Part shown: positions 32,791-43,492 of the stretch, in pieces | How positions within the stretch are numbered: position 1 is the stretch's first letter | Layout of the letters: every line of letters begins with the position of its first letter | Source: an uncultured Bacteroidales bacterium | GTDB lineage: Bacteria > Bacteroidota > Bacteroidia > Bacteroidales > F082 | Length of the DNA: 64,000 nucleotides | Assembly (NCBI GenBank): GCA_900317155.1 | Contig: ONFO01000002.1 | Location: 62,001 to 126,000, forward strand | Reading direction: 5' to 3' | Notes under the pieces: generated by a model | Databases searched by the model: none | Told to the model about the DNA's origin: nothing | The model's input: only the letters and a program-made list of their open reading frames with translations | Made by a program: the position numbers and the translations under genes

Positions 32791-33693
32791 CTAGATCCTT
32801 TTTTTTGTATTCTTTGGCGGCAGATTGACCATCTGACCAAATTTCAGTTGCGTTTCGGGCAATCGGTTCATGTCATAGCCACCGCCTGGTGTAAAGGTCA
32901 GTTCTCCGAAATATGCTTTTCCATTCTCCAAATAAAAGTCTGCCCTGACAAAAGGAAACGGCTTGGACAGTATTTCAGCATAATGGAACAAATCATCCAT
33001 TCCCACAGGTTTGGGCATGGTGAAGCCTTCGGGGGCTTCCTTGCCCATTTTATTAAAACGTTGCAGTTGCCAGTCCTTGTCAAAGAAATAAAAAGCTGGT
33101 CGGTGGTCTATGCTTCTCCCGTAACAACACAACACATACTTGGCTTCTCCATTGAAACAATAAAACTTGTAATCGACAGGGGCTTCTCCGTTTTGGGTTT
33201 CAATAAACTTCTCACAAAGCAGCACCTTTTCAACATCATACTGAGGCTCTGCATATTTCAAATGTGGCTTTATCTTTTGGAAACGATTAAGCTCCTTTAT
33301 TGCCTGTTTACGATCAAGTTTCGATTTATCACTACAAATGATATTTCCACCATTGCTGAAATTCCATTTCAAAACGAATTTCTGAGGCAAGACATCCCAA
33401 TTGATTTCATTCGCCGAATGATAGGTAGCTATCAAGTCGTTCAAAATATGCTCCAAGCCACAATTCTTAACATAATCCCTGACCCTGAACTTATCAGCAC
33501 ATTGATACACCAAAGGATTGTCTTTGTAATAATACAGTTTCATCCATTGTATCTTTTCATCCAAAGTCTTTGGATGTTCCAAATCCAATGGTTCCTTAAG
33601 GTAAATGCGATACCAAAACTTCACACTAAGTTTTGGTGAAATACCACATAACAAATAATGGAACCAAAGATGTTTAACGGTATGGATATACAT
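32791..33693 (-). CDS. TupA-like ATP-grasp protein
   Basis: 300 residues. It carries the TupA-like ATP-grasp pattern: TLDEKIQWMKLYYY near 43-56, ADKFRVRDYVK, FVLKWNFSNGGNIIC near 106-120 (lysine and glycine-rich loop), EKFIE, DYKFYCFNGEAKYVL, and FPFVRADFYLENGKAYFGEL with E268-type metal residues near the C-terminus. TupA made tyrosine-containing teichuronopeptide in a Bacillus; the family is common in glycosyltransferase loci. This is the fifth ATP-grasp protein in the locus and of a separate subfamily from the other four. Confidence 0.85.
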   Translation of the reverse strand: MYIHTVKHLWFHYLLCGISPKLSVKFWYRIYLKEPLDLEHPKTLDEKIQWMKLYYYKDNPLVYQCADKFRVRDYVKNCGLEHILNDLIATYHSANEINWDVLPQKFVLKWNFSNGGNIICSDKSKLDRKQAIKELNRFQKIKPHLKYAEPQYDVEKVLLCEKFIETQNGEAPVDYKFYCFNGEAKYVLCCYGRSIDHRPAFYFFDKDWQLQRFNKMGKEAPEGFTMPKPVGMDDLFHYAEILSKPFPFVRADFYLENGKAYFGELTFTPGGGYDMNRLPETQLKFGQMVNLPPKNTKKRI

Positions 33694-33719
33694 TTAAAAG
33701 CCTATTAAGAATTTGAGAA

Positions 33720-35087
33720 TCACAAATTATTCATTGGGGGACATGTAGTTTCTTCAGGAAAAAGAAAACCAGACTCTGGTTGTTGTTCTTCCTCAATATT
33801 GTTTTCAGAATGCTTCAATTCATTTATTGCCATCACGGATAGTATTCCCCAAAACCAAAACACAGGCGTGTCGTATACAGTTTCTCCTATACCTTCAAAC
33901 AAATAAGCCAAGAAAATGGCAATCAAGAAATCCCAATCTCGTTTCTTTTTTCTAAATCGGAACAAATGTATAACTGTCGAAGCATAGTACATGAAAAAGA
34001 GTATCAATCCCACAATTCCTGTTGCAGTCAGCAAATCGATATACAAATTGTCGGCATCAAGTGCAAAAATAGGCAAATTCTCATAATTCTCTTTACCGAC
34101 ACCAACACCTTTCACCAAATGGTACGGAATAACTTCTGTGAGAAGCACTTCCCAACTATAAAATCTTCCTGAACCCTCATCAGCTTCGATGGAGGATAAC
34201 GAAAGTCGCTCTGATCGTCCAGCTCCGATACCAATGGAGTAAACACCTATAAATAAAACGACAAAAACTAATGATATGAGTATTTTTTTGAAAAACGAGG
34301 TCTTTAGAACAATCATCAAATAGACAGCAGCAACAATCACCATAGTAAAGAAAGCTGTGCGGCTTCCCAAAAACATAATAGTACCCACATCCAACAAGGC
34401 AAATAGCATCAACCAATATTTTTTGGTGCGGAATGCCTCACAATACAGAATGGTGAAAAGCAAGAGGACAATCTGTGCCACCGTATTGGGATTCATGTCG
34501 CTTCTTAACGAGTTTCGTCCATAAGTCTCCAAATCTGAATAGTATTGGACTGGTGCAAACAAAAGGACATATAAGCAATAAACAGAAAAGAATGCCGCAA
34601 TGATATCTATAGAAGTTCGGCAAAAAGACATATCCCGCAAGCGGAGGCGAGAAATTATGTAAATCGGGATAATATATAAAGCCAATTTCACGGCACCATA
34701 CCATACACCGGAAACAGAAGAAAAAGCTGTGGCAAAAATCCAAATGGCAAATAATAGAGAAAAACGAGCCGCTGGAAACGATGAAACGAAGGATACAGCT
34801 TTTTCTTTGTTAATAAGCAAAGAGATAAAAACAGATATAAAAAACAAAACCAGGTAATAGAAGAATGCAGCTAATCCCGGAAGTGCTGTAAATGAAATAC
34901 TCCATGAAGAAACAAACAACATCGGGATATATGCAAGCGGATTGGGTATCATTAAAATGGAACACAACACCAGTAAAAAAGGCTTTACTATCGATGTTGT
35001 TTCGCTCATCAACAATACAGCACTCACCAAGTTTATTAAATAATAGAACAGCGTTCGTTTTTTTATCTTTTTAAATCTTATAATCAT
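33720..35087 (-). CDS. O-antigen/capsule polymerase, Wzy-like
   Basis: 455 residues from the ATG at 35087. About 11-12 hydrophobic helices with a large periplasmic loop between about 290 and 350 (SIGIGAGRSERLSLSSIEAD), the layout of Wzy/WaaL proteins of the O-antigen ligase family. A conserved RSDMNPNTVAQIVLLL segment is near 201-216. Polymerises lipid-linked repeat units in the periplasm. The family is poorly conserved, so a ligase role is not excluded, but the location between glycosyltransferases favours polymerase. The charged tail ends in a proline-rich stretch. Confidence 0.8.
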   Translation of the reverse strand: MIIRFKKIKKRTLFYYLINLVSAVLLMSETTSIVKPFLLVLCSILMIPNPLAYIPMLFVSSWSISFTALPGLAAFFYYLVLFFISVFISLLINKEKAVSFVSSFPAARFSLLFAIWIFATAFSSVSGVWYGAVKLALYIIPIYIISRLRLRDMSFCRTSIDIIAAFFSVYCLYVLLFAPVQYYSDLETYGRNSLRSDMNPNTVAQIVLLLFTILYCEAFRTKKYWLMLFALLDVGTIMFLGSRTAFFTMVIVAAVYLMIVLKTSFFKKILISLVFVVLFIGVYSIGIGAGRSERLSLSSIEADEGSGRFYSWEVLLTEVIPYHLVKGVGVGKENYENLPIFALDADNLYIDLLTATGIVGLILFFMYYASTVIHLFRFRKKKRDWDFLIAIFLAYLFEGIGETVYDTPVFWFWGILSVMAINELKHSENNIEEEQQPESGFLFPEETTCPPMNNL

Positions 35088-35112
35088 AACGGTGTATTTG
35101 GTTGATGCAAAC

Positions 35113-36084
<972 letters not shown>

Positions 36085-36101
36085 TTATTATTGGCTAACA
36101 C

Positions 36102-36132
36102 TGTAGGGCTGTCATAGTATGGCAGCCCTACA
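36102..36132. terminator. Hairpin between nagB and wlbA
   Basis: TGTAGGGCTG and CAGCCCTACA form a perfect 10-bp stem with an 11-nt loop. No clear T-run follows on either side, so it may be an attenuator or RNA-processing site rather than a full terminator. Confidence 0.4.
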
Positions 36133-36146
36133 TAGCCTCTATTGAT

Positions 36147-36938
36147 TTATAAATTGTTCTTCTCAATATCCTTGAAGTACTTGACCGTGCCATAGGTCAT
36201 CTCATCGCAAGCGGCATCGTCGCAAACAATGATGCCTTTCGGGTGCATCTGCAGCACACTGACGGTCCACATCTGGCTGACCGCACCTTCGATGGCATGG
36301 GCCAAGGCACGAGCCTTGCCGTGGCCATTGGCCAAGATCATCACCTCACGGCTGTCCATGACGGTACCAACGCCTACGGTGAGGGCGGTCTTTGGCACCT
36401 TATTAATATCGTTGTCGAAGAAACGTGAGTTGGCGATAATCGTGTCGGAAGTCAAGGTCTTCACACGGGTGCGTGAGGTCAGGGAGCTGCCTGGCTCGTT
36501 GAAGGCGATGTGACCATCAGGACCAATGCCGCCCATGAAGAGGTCGATGCCGCCATAGCTCTTGATCTTTTCTTCATAGCGGGCACATTCGGCCTCAAGG
36601 TCTTCGGCGTTGCCATTCAAAATATTGACGTTTTCTTTCTTGATATCGATATGGCTGAAGAAATTGTTCCACATGAAACTATGGTAGCTCTCGGGGTGGT
36701 CTTCAGGGATGCGGACATATTCGTCCATGTTGAAGGTGACCACATTCTTGAAAGAGACTTGACCCTTTTTATAAAGTTTCACCAATTCCTTATAGGTTCC
36801 TATCGGAGTTGAACCAGTGGGAAGACCAAGGATAAATGGTTTTTTAGCAGTTGGCTTGAAAGCGTTGATGCGTTCGACAATGTGGTTGGCAGCCCAACGC
36901 GACATGGCATCATAGTTTTTTTCGATTATGACTCTCAT
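36147..36938 (-). CDS. nagB: Glucosamine-6-phosphate deaminase
   Basis: 263 residues, the normal length for NagB. Motifs: [17 protein letters not shown] near 39-55 (phosphate loop), FNMDEYV near 69-75, [16 protein letters not shown] near 136-151 with the catalytic aspartate and histidine, and SRTRVKTL. Converts glucosamine-6-phosphate to fructose-6-phosphate and ammonia; it links amino-sugar catabolism to the polysaccharide precursors. It follows the DUF4954 gene by 71 bp. The common long NagB-PIG-L fusion of Bacteroidetes is replaced here by separate genes. Confidence 0.95.
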   Translation of the reverse strand: MRVIIEKNYDAMSRWAANHIVERINAFKPTAKKPFILGLPTGSTPIGTYKELVKLYKKGQVSFKNVVTFNMDEYVRIPEDHPESYHSFMWNNFFSHIDIKKENVNILNGNAEDLEAECARYEEKIKSYGGIDLFMGGIGPDGHIAFNEPGSSLTSRTRVKTLTSDTIIANSRFFDNDINKVPKTALTVGVGTVMDSREVMILANGHGKARALAHAIEGAVSQMWTVSVLQMHPKGIIVCDDAACDEMTYGTVKYFKDIEKNNL

Positions 36939-37009
36939 TGTTGTGTATTGTTTAATTGTTGATTGTTTAACTGTTTAAATCTTTGATTCGACGTAGTCAA
37001 TTGTTGTAT

Positions 37010-39223
37010 TTATGATAGATGATTTTTGATGTATTCTTGGATGGATTTCACGAATTCCTCTGTTTCTTCGCGAATCTGTTGAACGAAGCCCACCTCATCG
37101 ATCTTGCCGATGACAGCGATTTTTTCGTCTTCATTGCGGAAGGTGGCGTTGCGGAATTCGTTCTCGTAGTCTTTCTTGCGGCTTTCATAGACTTGTTCGC
37201 AGATGAAGTGCTGGATGCGTATGGCTTTATCCAAATTCTCACGCCACATCTCAGCAGTAAGCACATCGGCATCGTCCTTGTAAAGGAACATCAGCGAGAA
37301 GTAGGCATGACGCAGCTTCTCCTTCTGATAGTTCTCCCAAAGCTCGTCATAGCGGTGGTGGATTTCATCCCAGGTATTGAGCACACCATCACGGATGTCG
37401 GCTCGAAGCTGGTCGACATATTCCTCAGGCATGGTCTGACCGCCGAGGTTGATCCACTTGCGAAGACGCTTGCCTTTCATGTGGTTCACGATGGCTTCCA
37501 TATCAACATCGGGATGCTTTTTCAGGTAATCCAACAGGGTCTTGACAGCATAATAGGTAATCATGTCGCCGTATGCATGATAGGCATCCAATGGCTTGAG
37601 GATGCGTACCTTGCGCTTGCCTTTTTCCATGTGCTCGCCGAAGATTTCCAACGATTTCACCGTTTCAGGCTCGTTGTCAAGCAGGTTTTTGCCGCATTCG
37701 CGCAGGTCGTAATACTCGTACTTTTCCGGGTCTTCACCTTTATTGCGAAGGTATGCCTTGGCCACCCAAACCTCAAGTAGCTTACGTGCCTCGATGGTCT
37801 CCTCGATAGTGTCAGGAGCGAGGGTTTCAAACTCGATGTTCTGGATCTTGCGTTTGCGCTTGTCGCGTTTCACATATTTCGAGGTGTTGCGCGCGATGGC
37901 GTACATGTTGTACATCCACCAATAGGCAGGCATGACCTCCAGCTCGTTCTTTGCCGCGTTGTTGTTCACGAGGCAGAACGGCAGCATGATGTTGAGCTCG
38001 CTGGGGTAATCGGCCTTGCTGAGCAGGGTGAACGAGGCAAACTTCGATGAGTGCTTCACGCTGGAGCAGAGTCCAGGCCAGAAACCACGCGAAGCCACAA
38101 TCTCGCCATCGGTGGCACGGCTGTTGTGGTTGGAGCCGATGGTGGCACCAGCAGCCATGTTGCTCTGTCCCATCACGCATGCGGAAATCAGGAACGAATT
38201 GTTGTGATGTTGCTCATGCGAGGGAAAAATCAAGTTGTTGAGTACTTCGCAGCAAGAAATGGTGGAGTTGTCGCCCAGCACAGAGTGAATCAAACGGGCT
38301 CCATACTTCAGGTTACAGTTGTCGCCCAACACAAATCGGGTTGCCACCACGGAATAGAAGATACGGCAGCCGTAACCAGTCACACCGTTCACAAGGATAA
38401 CACCTTCACCGATTTGCGAAGGCTCCTCTTCCGATGAATTAATGGTGACGTTCTTCAGCTTGCTTGCACCTTTGATATAGCAGTGCGGACCCACCTTGGC
38501 ATCTTTCAGAATCCAACAGTTTTTGATGACGCACGATTCACCAATGGTACCATAATAACCACGGTGGAAATCGACGCTGGCCTGAGTAATTTCCCCTAGG
38601 CGTTGCTGCAACTTGGTATCGTCGGTATATTTGGCCCAAAGGTAGGCATCGGCTGTAATCATGCCATCGAAAGGCATGATTTTACGGGTTCCGACTTCGT
38701 TCATCACCTCAAGCCACACACGCACATCCTCAGGCTCGCCTTCCTTGATGGTACCGTTACCGAACTTGGAGTGGTCAGTGGTGGAGATTTCCTGAATATT
38801 GAACAGGATGCTCTTGTCGCCGATGATATAGTTGGCCATATAATGCACATCGTGAATGGCCACATCGTCACCAATGTCACAAGAGGTAATGCTACTGTTG
38901 GAAATGCCCACCGGCACACGAAGGTCGTGGTATTGCAACACCTTGCGGCTGATGCGACCGATACGTACCTTACCGAAGAAATGGTTGTTATGCACCATAT
39001 TGGTGTCGAACTCGTCCGTCACCCAAATGTCTTCCCAATTCGTAGCGGAGTTGCTGTTTTTCACCAAACGTTCAATTTCATCGGTATGCAAACGTCTCCA
39101 ACCACCAGCGGGCTTTTTCACCTGCTGGTCGCGGTAGTAATATTCGTCATGCCCGTGCAAGTACTTCTCATCAATGAAGTTCTTGTAAATCCGGTCATAA
39201 TCTATGATTGTTACTTTATCCAT
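37010..39223 (-). CDS. DUF4954 protein, left-handed beta-helix
   Basis: 737 residues. The first 470 residues hold hexapeptide-like beta-helix turns (SITSCDIGDDVAIHDVHYMA, YYGTIGESCVIKNCWILKDA, IGEGVILVNGVTGYGCRIF), and the rest is helical and charged. This is the Bacteroidetes DUF4954 family, which resembles the C-terminal fold of nucleotide-sugar pyrophosphorylases and commonly sits next to nagB, as here. The biochemical role is unknown; involvement in amino-sugar metabolism is inferred from the neighbour. Full length. A 183-bp gap upstream may hold its promoter, but no clear -7 element was found. Confidence 0.85.
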   Translation of the reverse strand: MDKVTIIDYDRIYKNFIDEKYLHGHDEYYYRDQQVKKPAGGWRRLHTDEIERLVKNSNSATNWEDIWVTDEFDTNMVHNNHFFGKVRIGRISRKVLQYHDLRVPVGISNSSITSCDIGDDVAIHDVHYMANYIIGDKSILFNIQEISTTDHSKFGNGTIKEGEPEDVRVWLEVMNEVGTRKIMPFDGMITADAYLWAKYTDDTKLQQRLGEITQASVDFHRGYYGTIGESCVIKNCWILKDAKVGPHCYIKGASKLKNVTINSSEEEPSQIGEGVILVNGVTGYGCRIFYSVVATRFVLGDNCNLKYGARLIHSVLGDNSTISCCEVLNNLIFPSHEQHHNNSFLISACVMGQSNMAAGATIGSNHNSRATDGEIVASRGFWPGLCSSVKHSSKFASFTLLSKADYPSELNIMLPFCLVNNNAAKNELEVMPAYWWMYNMYAIARNTSKYVKRDKRKRKIQNIEFETLAPDTIEETIEARKLLEVWVAKAYLRNKGEDPEKYEYYDLRECGKNLLDNEPETVKSLEIFGEHMEKGKRKVRILKPLDAYHAYGDMITYYAVKTLLDYLKKHPDVDMEAIVNHMKGKRLRKWINLGGQTMPEEYVDQLRADIRDGVLNTWDEIHHRYDELWENYQKEKLRHAYFSLMFLYKDDADVLTAEMWRENLDKAIRIQHFICEQVYESRKKDYENEFRNATFRNEDEKIAVIGKIDEVGFVQQIREETEEFVKSIQEYIKNHLS

Positions 39224-39406
39224 TTATTTTTTTGTGAGTATTTATTTAGTTTTCAATTAGTTAATTTATCATTTATCGTTTCGACTAGGTTCGGGTTACG
39301 CCCGTCGTCCCAGTCTGAGATTACGGAAAAGGACTCACAACGACACCATAGCGTATGCCTTTGTTTCTAAAAAACGATATGTAATTCGTTGCACTCACTG
39401 ATGTAG

Positions 39407-40516
39407 TTATTCAAAACGATTGATCAAATCAACAACGTAGTCCACCTCATCCAAAGTGATGGTCGGACCTATGGGCAAGCTCAGCTCATGGTCGGCAATG
39501 TATTCCGTGATCGGCAGCGTCATCCCATTCCATTCCTTATAACATTCCTGCTTATGGGGTGCGATAGGATAATGAATGATGGTTCCCACGCCGTTCTTTT
39601 CAAGATAATAATGCAATGTATCGCGCTTCTCGCAAAGGATGGGGAAGAGATGGTAAACATTCTGGCTGTCGAGCAAACGGTCGGGAAGGGAAATCAGGGG
39701 ATGCTTGATGTGGTCGTAATAATAATTGGCTACCGCCTTGCGGTGTGCGTTGTCTTCCACCAAGTACTTCAACTTCACATCCAACACTGCTGCTTGGATT
39801 TCATCCAAACGGCTGTTGCGGCCAGTATATTTGAAGACATACTTTTTAGAAGAACCGTAGTTGGCCAAAGTGCGAACAGTTATTGCCAACTCATCGTCGT
39901 TGGTAGTTACGGCTCCACCGTCACCTAAGGCCCCAAGATTCTTGCCAGGATAAAACGAATGACCTGCTGCATCGCCAATACTACCTGTTATACGACCATC
40001 AGTGTGTTTGCAACCGTGAGCTTGAGCGTTATCCTCAACCAGTTTCAAGTTATATTTCTTGCATAACGCTCCAATTCTATCGGTATATGCGTTGCGACCA
40101 TAGAGATGGACAATGCAGATGGCTTTGGTCCTGGATGTAATCCGTTCTTCTATCTTGTCGTCGTCGATTTCCAAAGTGTTCAGCTTAGGTTCAACCAAAA
40201 TGGGCTTGAGGTTGTTTTCGGTGATGGCTAAAATAGTAGCAATGTAGGTGTTGGCAGGAACAATTACTTCATCGCCATCTTGCATTACACCAAGTTCTTT
40301 ATAAGCGCGGAAAATCCAAATCAACGCATCCAAACCGTTGGCACAGCCAATGGCATATTTGGAGCCGATAAACTTTGCATAGTCCGCCTCAAAGCGTTCG
40401 TTTTCCTTGCCCTGCAAATACCAACCGCTGTTCACCACACGTTTGACAGCCGCATTGATCTCGTCACCGTGAAGGGCTGTCACGTCTTTTAATGAAAGAA
40501 AGGGAATGTTCATCAT
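39407..40516 (-). CDS. DegT/DnrJ/EryC1/StrS sugar aminotransferase (FdtB/QdtB-like)
   Basis: 369 residues. PLP enzyme motifs: [15 protein letters not shown] near 57-71, [20 protein letters not shown] near 160-168 (aspartate to the pyridine nitrogen), and the Schiff-base lysine K192 in [16 protein letters not shown]. Transfers an amino group from glutamate to a keto-sugar nucleotide. It lies 13 bp after the FdtA-like cupin gene and in an operon with rmlA and rmlB, so the best reading is transamination of dTDP-3-keto-6-deoxyhexose; acting after WlbA on a UDP-3-keto uronic acid is possible too. Confidence 0.85.
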   Translation of the reverse strand: MMNIPFLSLKDVTALHGDEINAAVKRVVNSGWYLQGKENERFEADYAKFIGSKYAIGCANGLDALIWIFRAYKELGVMQDGDEVIVPANTYIATILAITENNLKPILVEPKLNTLEIDDDKIEERITSRTKAICIVHLYGRNAYTDRIGALCKKYNLKLVEDNAQAHGCKHTDGRITGSIGDAAGHSFYPGKNLGALGDGGAVTTNDDELAITVRTLANYGSSKKYVFKYTGRNSRLDEIQAAVLDVKLKYLVEDNAHRKAVANYYYDHIKHPLISLPDRLLDSQNVYHLFPILCEKRDTLHYYLEKNGVGTIIHYPIAPHKQECYKEWNGMTLPITEYIADHELSLPIGPTITLDEVDYVVDLINRFE

Positions 40517-40529
40517 CTAAGAATTAGCT

Positions 40530-41411
40530 TTACAAATGACTTCTAAACTCCAAAAACGCATCATAATCTCTGATATAGTCTTCGGCTTGGTAAACTTCCG
40601 AGGCCAACACCATGCACACCGCGCCCGACGAGAAATCCTCAAGATCCCTCCACAAGCCTGGCCTGACGTAAAGCCCTTGATAAGGACGATTCAGGAAAAA
40701 CGTTTTTTTGTTCGTTCCATCATCCAACGACACCTTGAAGGAACCGGATACTGCAACTATCAGTTGTTCCAAAGTTTTATGCGCATGGGCACCACGCGAA
40801 GCTCCTCCCGGGACATCATAAAGATAATACACCCTTTTGGTGCTAAAAGGAAACATCGTTCCGTTCTCAACCACAGTAAGATTACCCTTTCGGTCGCTGT
40901 GATGCTTGTCCAATTCCATTATCGAACAATCCTCGACATGAAAACATTTTTTCTCAAGATGTGATGGGACGGGCAAAGGTCGAACCACATGGGGCTCTAT
41001 CGGATGCTTTGCAAATTCGCAAAACGCATCATAGTCTCTGATGTAGTCGTCTTCGCTATAAGGGATGCTCCCAAACTCCAGTGCCACTGCATTGGTAGAG
41101 AACTCCCGAATCTCACGCCATACCCCCTTTGGGATATAAAGACCGTAATAGGAACGATTTAAGGTAAAAGTGCGGGTGTGCTCACCGTCATTGATCAAAA
41201 TTTCAAAAGAGCCTGATAAGGCAATCACCAGTTCCTCATTGTTGATCTCTGCATGTCCGCCTCGGTTGATACCTCCTGGAACATCATACAGCCAATAAAC
41301 GCGACGGATTTCAAAAGGCATCTGTGCAAACTGTTCGGCAAAAGAGAGGTTTCCTCTGGCATCCAACAATTTGGGCAGGTTTATTATTTTCGCCTCATCA
41401 ACGCTCATCAT
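40530..41411 (-). CDS. Tandem FdtA/QdtA-like sugar 3,4-ketoisomerase (double cupin)
   Basis: 293 residues made of two FdtA-like cupin domains, about 5-132 and 160-290. Both have the motif row: VPGG...RG.HA, LxGSF, DG, FxLNR, GLY, W, and DYIRDYDAF. The second carries the catalytic RGAHAHK (H209, H211, K212). The first has RGGHAEI (H53, E55), so the second histidine is lost. Single-domain FdtA/QdtA isomerises dTDP-4-keto-6-deoxyglucose to the 3-keto sugar. Here the second domain is probably the enzyme; the first may be structural, regulatory or altered in specificity. The start overlaps the rmlB stop by 4 bp. Confidence 0.85.
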   Translation of the reverse strand: MMSVDEAKIINLPKLLDARGNLSFAEQFAQMPFEIRRVYWLYDVPGGINRGGHAEINNEELVIALSGSFEILINDGEHTRTFTLNRSYYGLYIPKGVWREIREFSTNAVALEFGSIPYSEDDYIRDYDAFCEFAKHPIEPHVVRPLPVPSHLEKKCFHVEDCSIMELDKHHSDRKGNLTVVENGTMFPFSTKRVYYLYDVPGGASRGAHAHKTLEQLIVAVSGSFKVSLDDGTNKKTFFLNRPYQGLYVRPGLWRDLEDFSSGAVCMVLASEVYQAEDYIRDYDAFLEFRSHL

Positions 41412-42550
41412 CTGTTCTTATACATATCCTCATAATACTTCTGGTAGTCACCTGAAGTCACATTGTCCATCCATTCCTGGTTGTCTAAATACCAGCGGAC
41501 GGTTTTTTCAATGCCTTCCTCGAACTGCAAGGACGGCTCCCAACCGAGTTCTTTCTGGAGTTTGGTTGAGTCGATGGCATAGCGCATGTCGTGTCCGGCA
41601 CGGTCGGTGACGTAGGTAATCAAATCCATATCTGCACCTTCGGGGCGACCCAGCAGGCGGTCAACGGTATTGATTAAGACTTTGATGAGGTCGATGTTTT
41701 TCCATTCGTTGAAGCCACCGATGTTGTAAGTCTCTGCCACCTTGCCCTCGTGGAAGATAAGGTCAATGGCACGGGCATGGTCCACCACGTAGAGCCAGTC
41801 GCGCACATTCTCGCCCTTGCCATAGACAGGCAACGGTTTGCGGTGGCGGATGTTATTGATGAACAACGGAATCAGCTTCTCGGGGAACTGGTATGGACCG
41901 TAGTTGTTGGAACAATTGGTTACCACGGTAGGCATGCCGTAGGTGTCGTGGAAAGCACGCACGAAATGGTCGCTACTGGCCTTGGCTGCGCTGTAGGGAC
42001 TATGAGGTTGGTATTTCAGGTCCTCGGTGAAGAACTTGTCACCATAAGCCAGATGATGTTCGCCTGAGGAAGCTTTGGTGCTGAATGGAGGTTCAATGCC
42101 TTGAGGGTGGGTCAGCTCGAGGGCACCGTAAACTTCGTCGGTACTGATATGGTAGAAGCGTTTGCCTTCCCATTTCTCAGGCAAGGTTTCCCAATACAAC
42201 TTGGCTGCCTGCAACAGGGACAACGTTCCCATCACATTGGTCTGGGCAAAGGTGAACGGGTCCTTGATGCTGCGGTCTACATGACTTTCGGCAGCGAGGT
42301 GGATGATGCCGTCAACGTGTTCGTCCTGCATCAGCTTATACACGCCTTCAAAGTCGCAGATGTCCTTCTTGACGAAGCGATAGTTCGGCTTATCCTCAAT
42401 GTCCTTAAGGTTGGCGAGATTGCCGGCATAGGTCAACTTGTCGAGGTTGATGATTTTGTATTCGGGGTATTTGTTGACGAACAGACGGACGACATGGTTG
42501 CCGATGAAACCTGCTCCGCCAGTGATGATGATGGAACGTTTGTATGTCAT
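41408..42550 (-). CDS. rmlB: dTDP-glucose 4,6-dehydratase
   Basis: 380 residues, extended SDR. NAD motif [11 protein letters not shown] near 10-20; HLAAESHVDRSI near 84-95; HISTDEVYGAL near 132-142 with the catalytic DE pair; PYSAAKASSDHFV near 183-195 with the YxxxK. Converts dTDP-glucose to dTDP-4-keto-6-deoxyglucose, the branch point for the cupin and aminotransferase products. 11 bp from rmlA. No rmlC or rmlD is seen here, so rhamnose is not the evident end product. Confidence 0.95.
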   Translation of the reverse strand: MTYKRSIIITGGAGFIGNHVVRLFVNKYPEYKIINLDKLTYAGNLANLKDIEDKPNYRFVKKDICDFEGVYKLMQDEHVDGIIHLAAESHVDRSIKDPFTFAQTNVMGTLSLLQAAKLYWETLPEKWEGKRFYHISTDEVYGALELTHPQGIEPPFSTKASSGEHHLAYGDKFFTEDLKYQPHSPYSAAKASSDHFVRAFHDTYGMPTVVTNCSNNYGPYQFPEKLIPLFINNIRHRKPLPVYGKGENVRDWLYVVDHARAIDLIFHEGKVAETYNIGGFNEWKNIDLIKVLINTVDRLLGRPEGADMDLITYVTDRAGHDMRYAIDSTKLQKELGWEPSLQFEEGIEKTVRWYLDNQEWMDNVTSGDYQKYYEDMYKNR

Positions 42551-42561
42551 GGTTTTTGTTT

Positions 42562-43479
42562 TTAGCGTAGTTTTCTAAGTGTCTCAGAATTGACCTCTTC
42601 CTTCATCTCATCGATGACACGCAACAGATACTGACCGTATTCGTTCTTGATCATGGGTTGGGCCAATTGGAGCATCTTCTCCTCGGTAATCCAGCCACGG
42701 CGATAGGCGATGCCTTCCAAGCAGGCAACCTTCAGTCCAGTGCGTTTCTCGATGACTTCCACGAAAGTGGAGGCTTCGCTCAGCGAGTCGTGTGTACCCG
42801 TGTCCAACCAGGCAAAGCCGCGACCGAGGGTCTGCACCTTCAGTTCACCGTCTTTCAAGAACTCTTGGTTCACCGTAGTGATTTCCAACTCGCCACGAGC
42901 AGAAGGCTTGATGCTCTTGGCCACACGGACCACCTTGTTGGGGTAGAAATACAAGCCCACCACGGCATAGTTGCTCTTGGGTTGTTTGGGTTTCTCCTCT
43001 ATGCTGATGCAGTTGCCCAGTTTGTCGAACTCAGCCACGCCGTAGCGCTCGGGGTCGGCGACCCAATAGCCAAACACAGTGGCTTTGTTTTCTTTTTCGG
43101 CAGTACGTACTGCATCCTCAAGCATCTTGGTGAAGCCATTGCCGTAGAAGATGTTGTCGCCCAAAACGAGACAAGCGCAGTCGTCGCCGATGAACTTCTC
43201 ACCGATGATGAAGGCTTGGGCCAGACCATCGGGGGAGGGTTGTTCGGCGTATTCGAAATGGACACCATAATCGGAGCCGTCACCCAAGAGACGCTTGAAG
43301 CCTGGCAGGTCGTATGGCGTGCTGATGATCAGGATGTCGCGGATGCCCGCAAGCATCAAAGCGCTGATGGGATAATACACCATCGGCTTGTCGTAGATGG
43401 GGAGCAACTGTTTGCTCACACCCTTGGTGATGGGGTACAATCTGGTGCCGGAGCCTCCGGCGAGTACTATGCCTTTCAT
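42562..43479 (-). CDS. rmlA: Glucose-1-phosphate thymidylyltransferase
   Basis: 305 residues. N-terminal nucleotidyltransferase signature [16 protein letters not shown] near 3-18; later [28 protein letters not shown] near 105-114 with the catalytic aspartate, and [19 protein letters not shown]. Makes dTDP-glucose from dTTP and glucose-1-phosphate. Full length. Part of the rmlA-rmlB-cupin-aminotransferase operon, 13 bp from galE upstream. Confidence 0.95.
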   Translation of the reverse strand: MKGIVLAGGSGTRLYPITKGVSKQLLPIYDKPMVYYPISALMLAGIRDILIISTPYDLPGFKRLLGDGSDYGVHFEYAEQPSPDGLAQAFIIGEKFIGDDCACLVLGDNIFYGNGFTKMLEDAVRTAEKENKATVFGYWVADPERYGVAEFDKLGNCISIEEKPKQPKSNYAVVGLYFYPNKVVRVAKSIKPSARGELEITTVNQEFLKDGELKVQTLGRGFAWLDTGTHDSLSEASTFVEVIEKRTGLKVACLEGIAYRRGWITEEKMLQLAQPMIKNEYGQYLLRVIDEMKEEVNSETLRKLR

Positions 43480-43492
43480 ATTTTTTTGTGTT

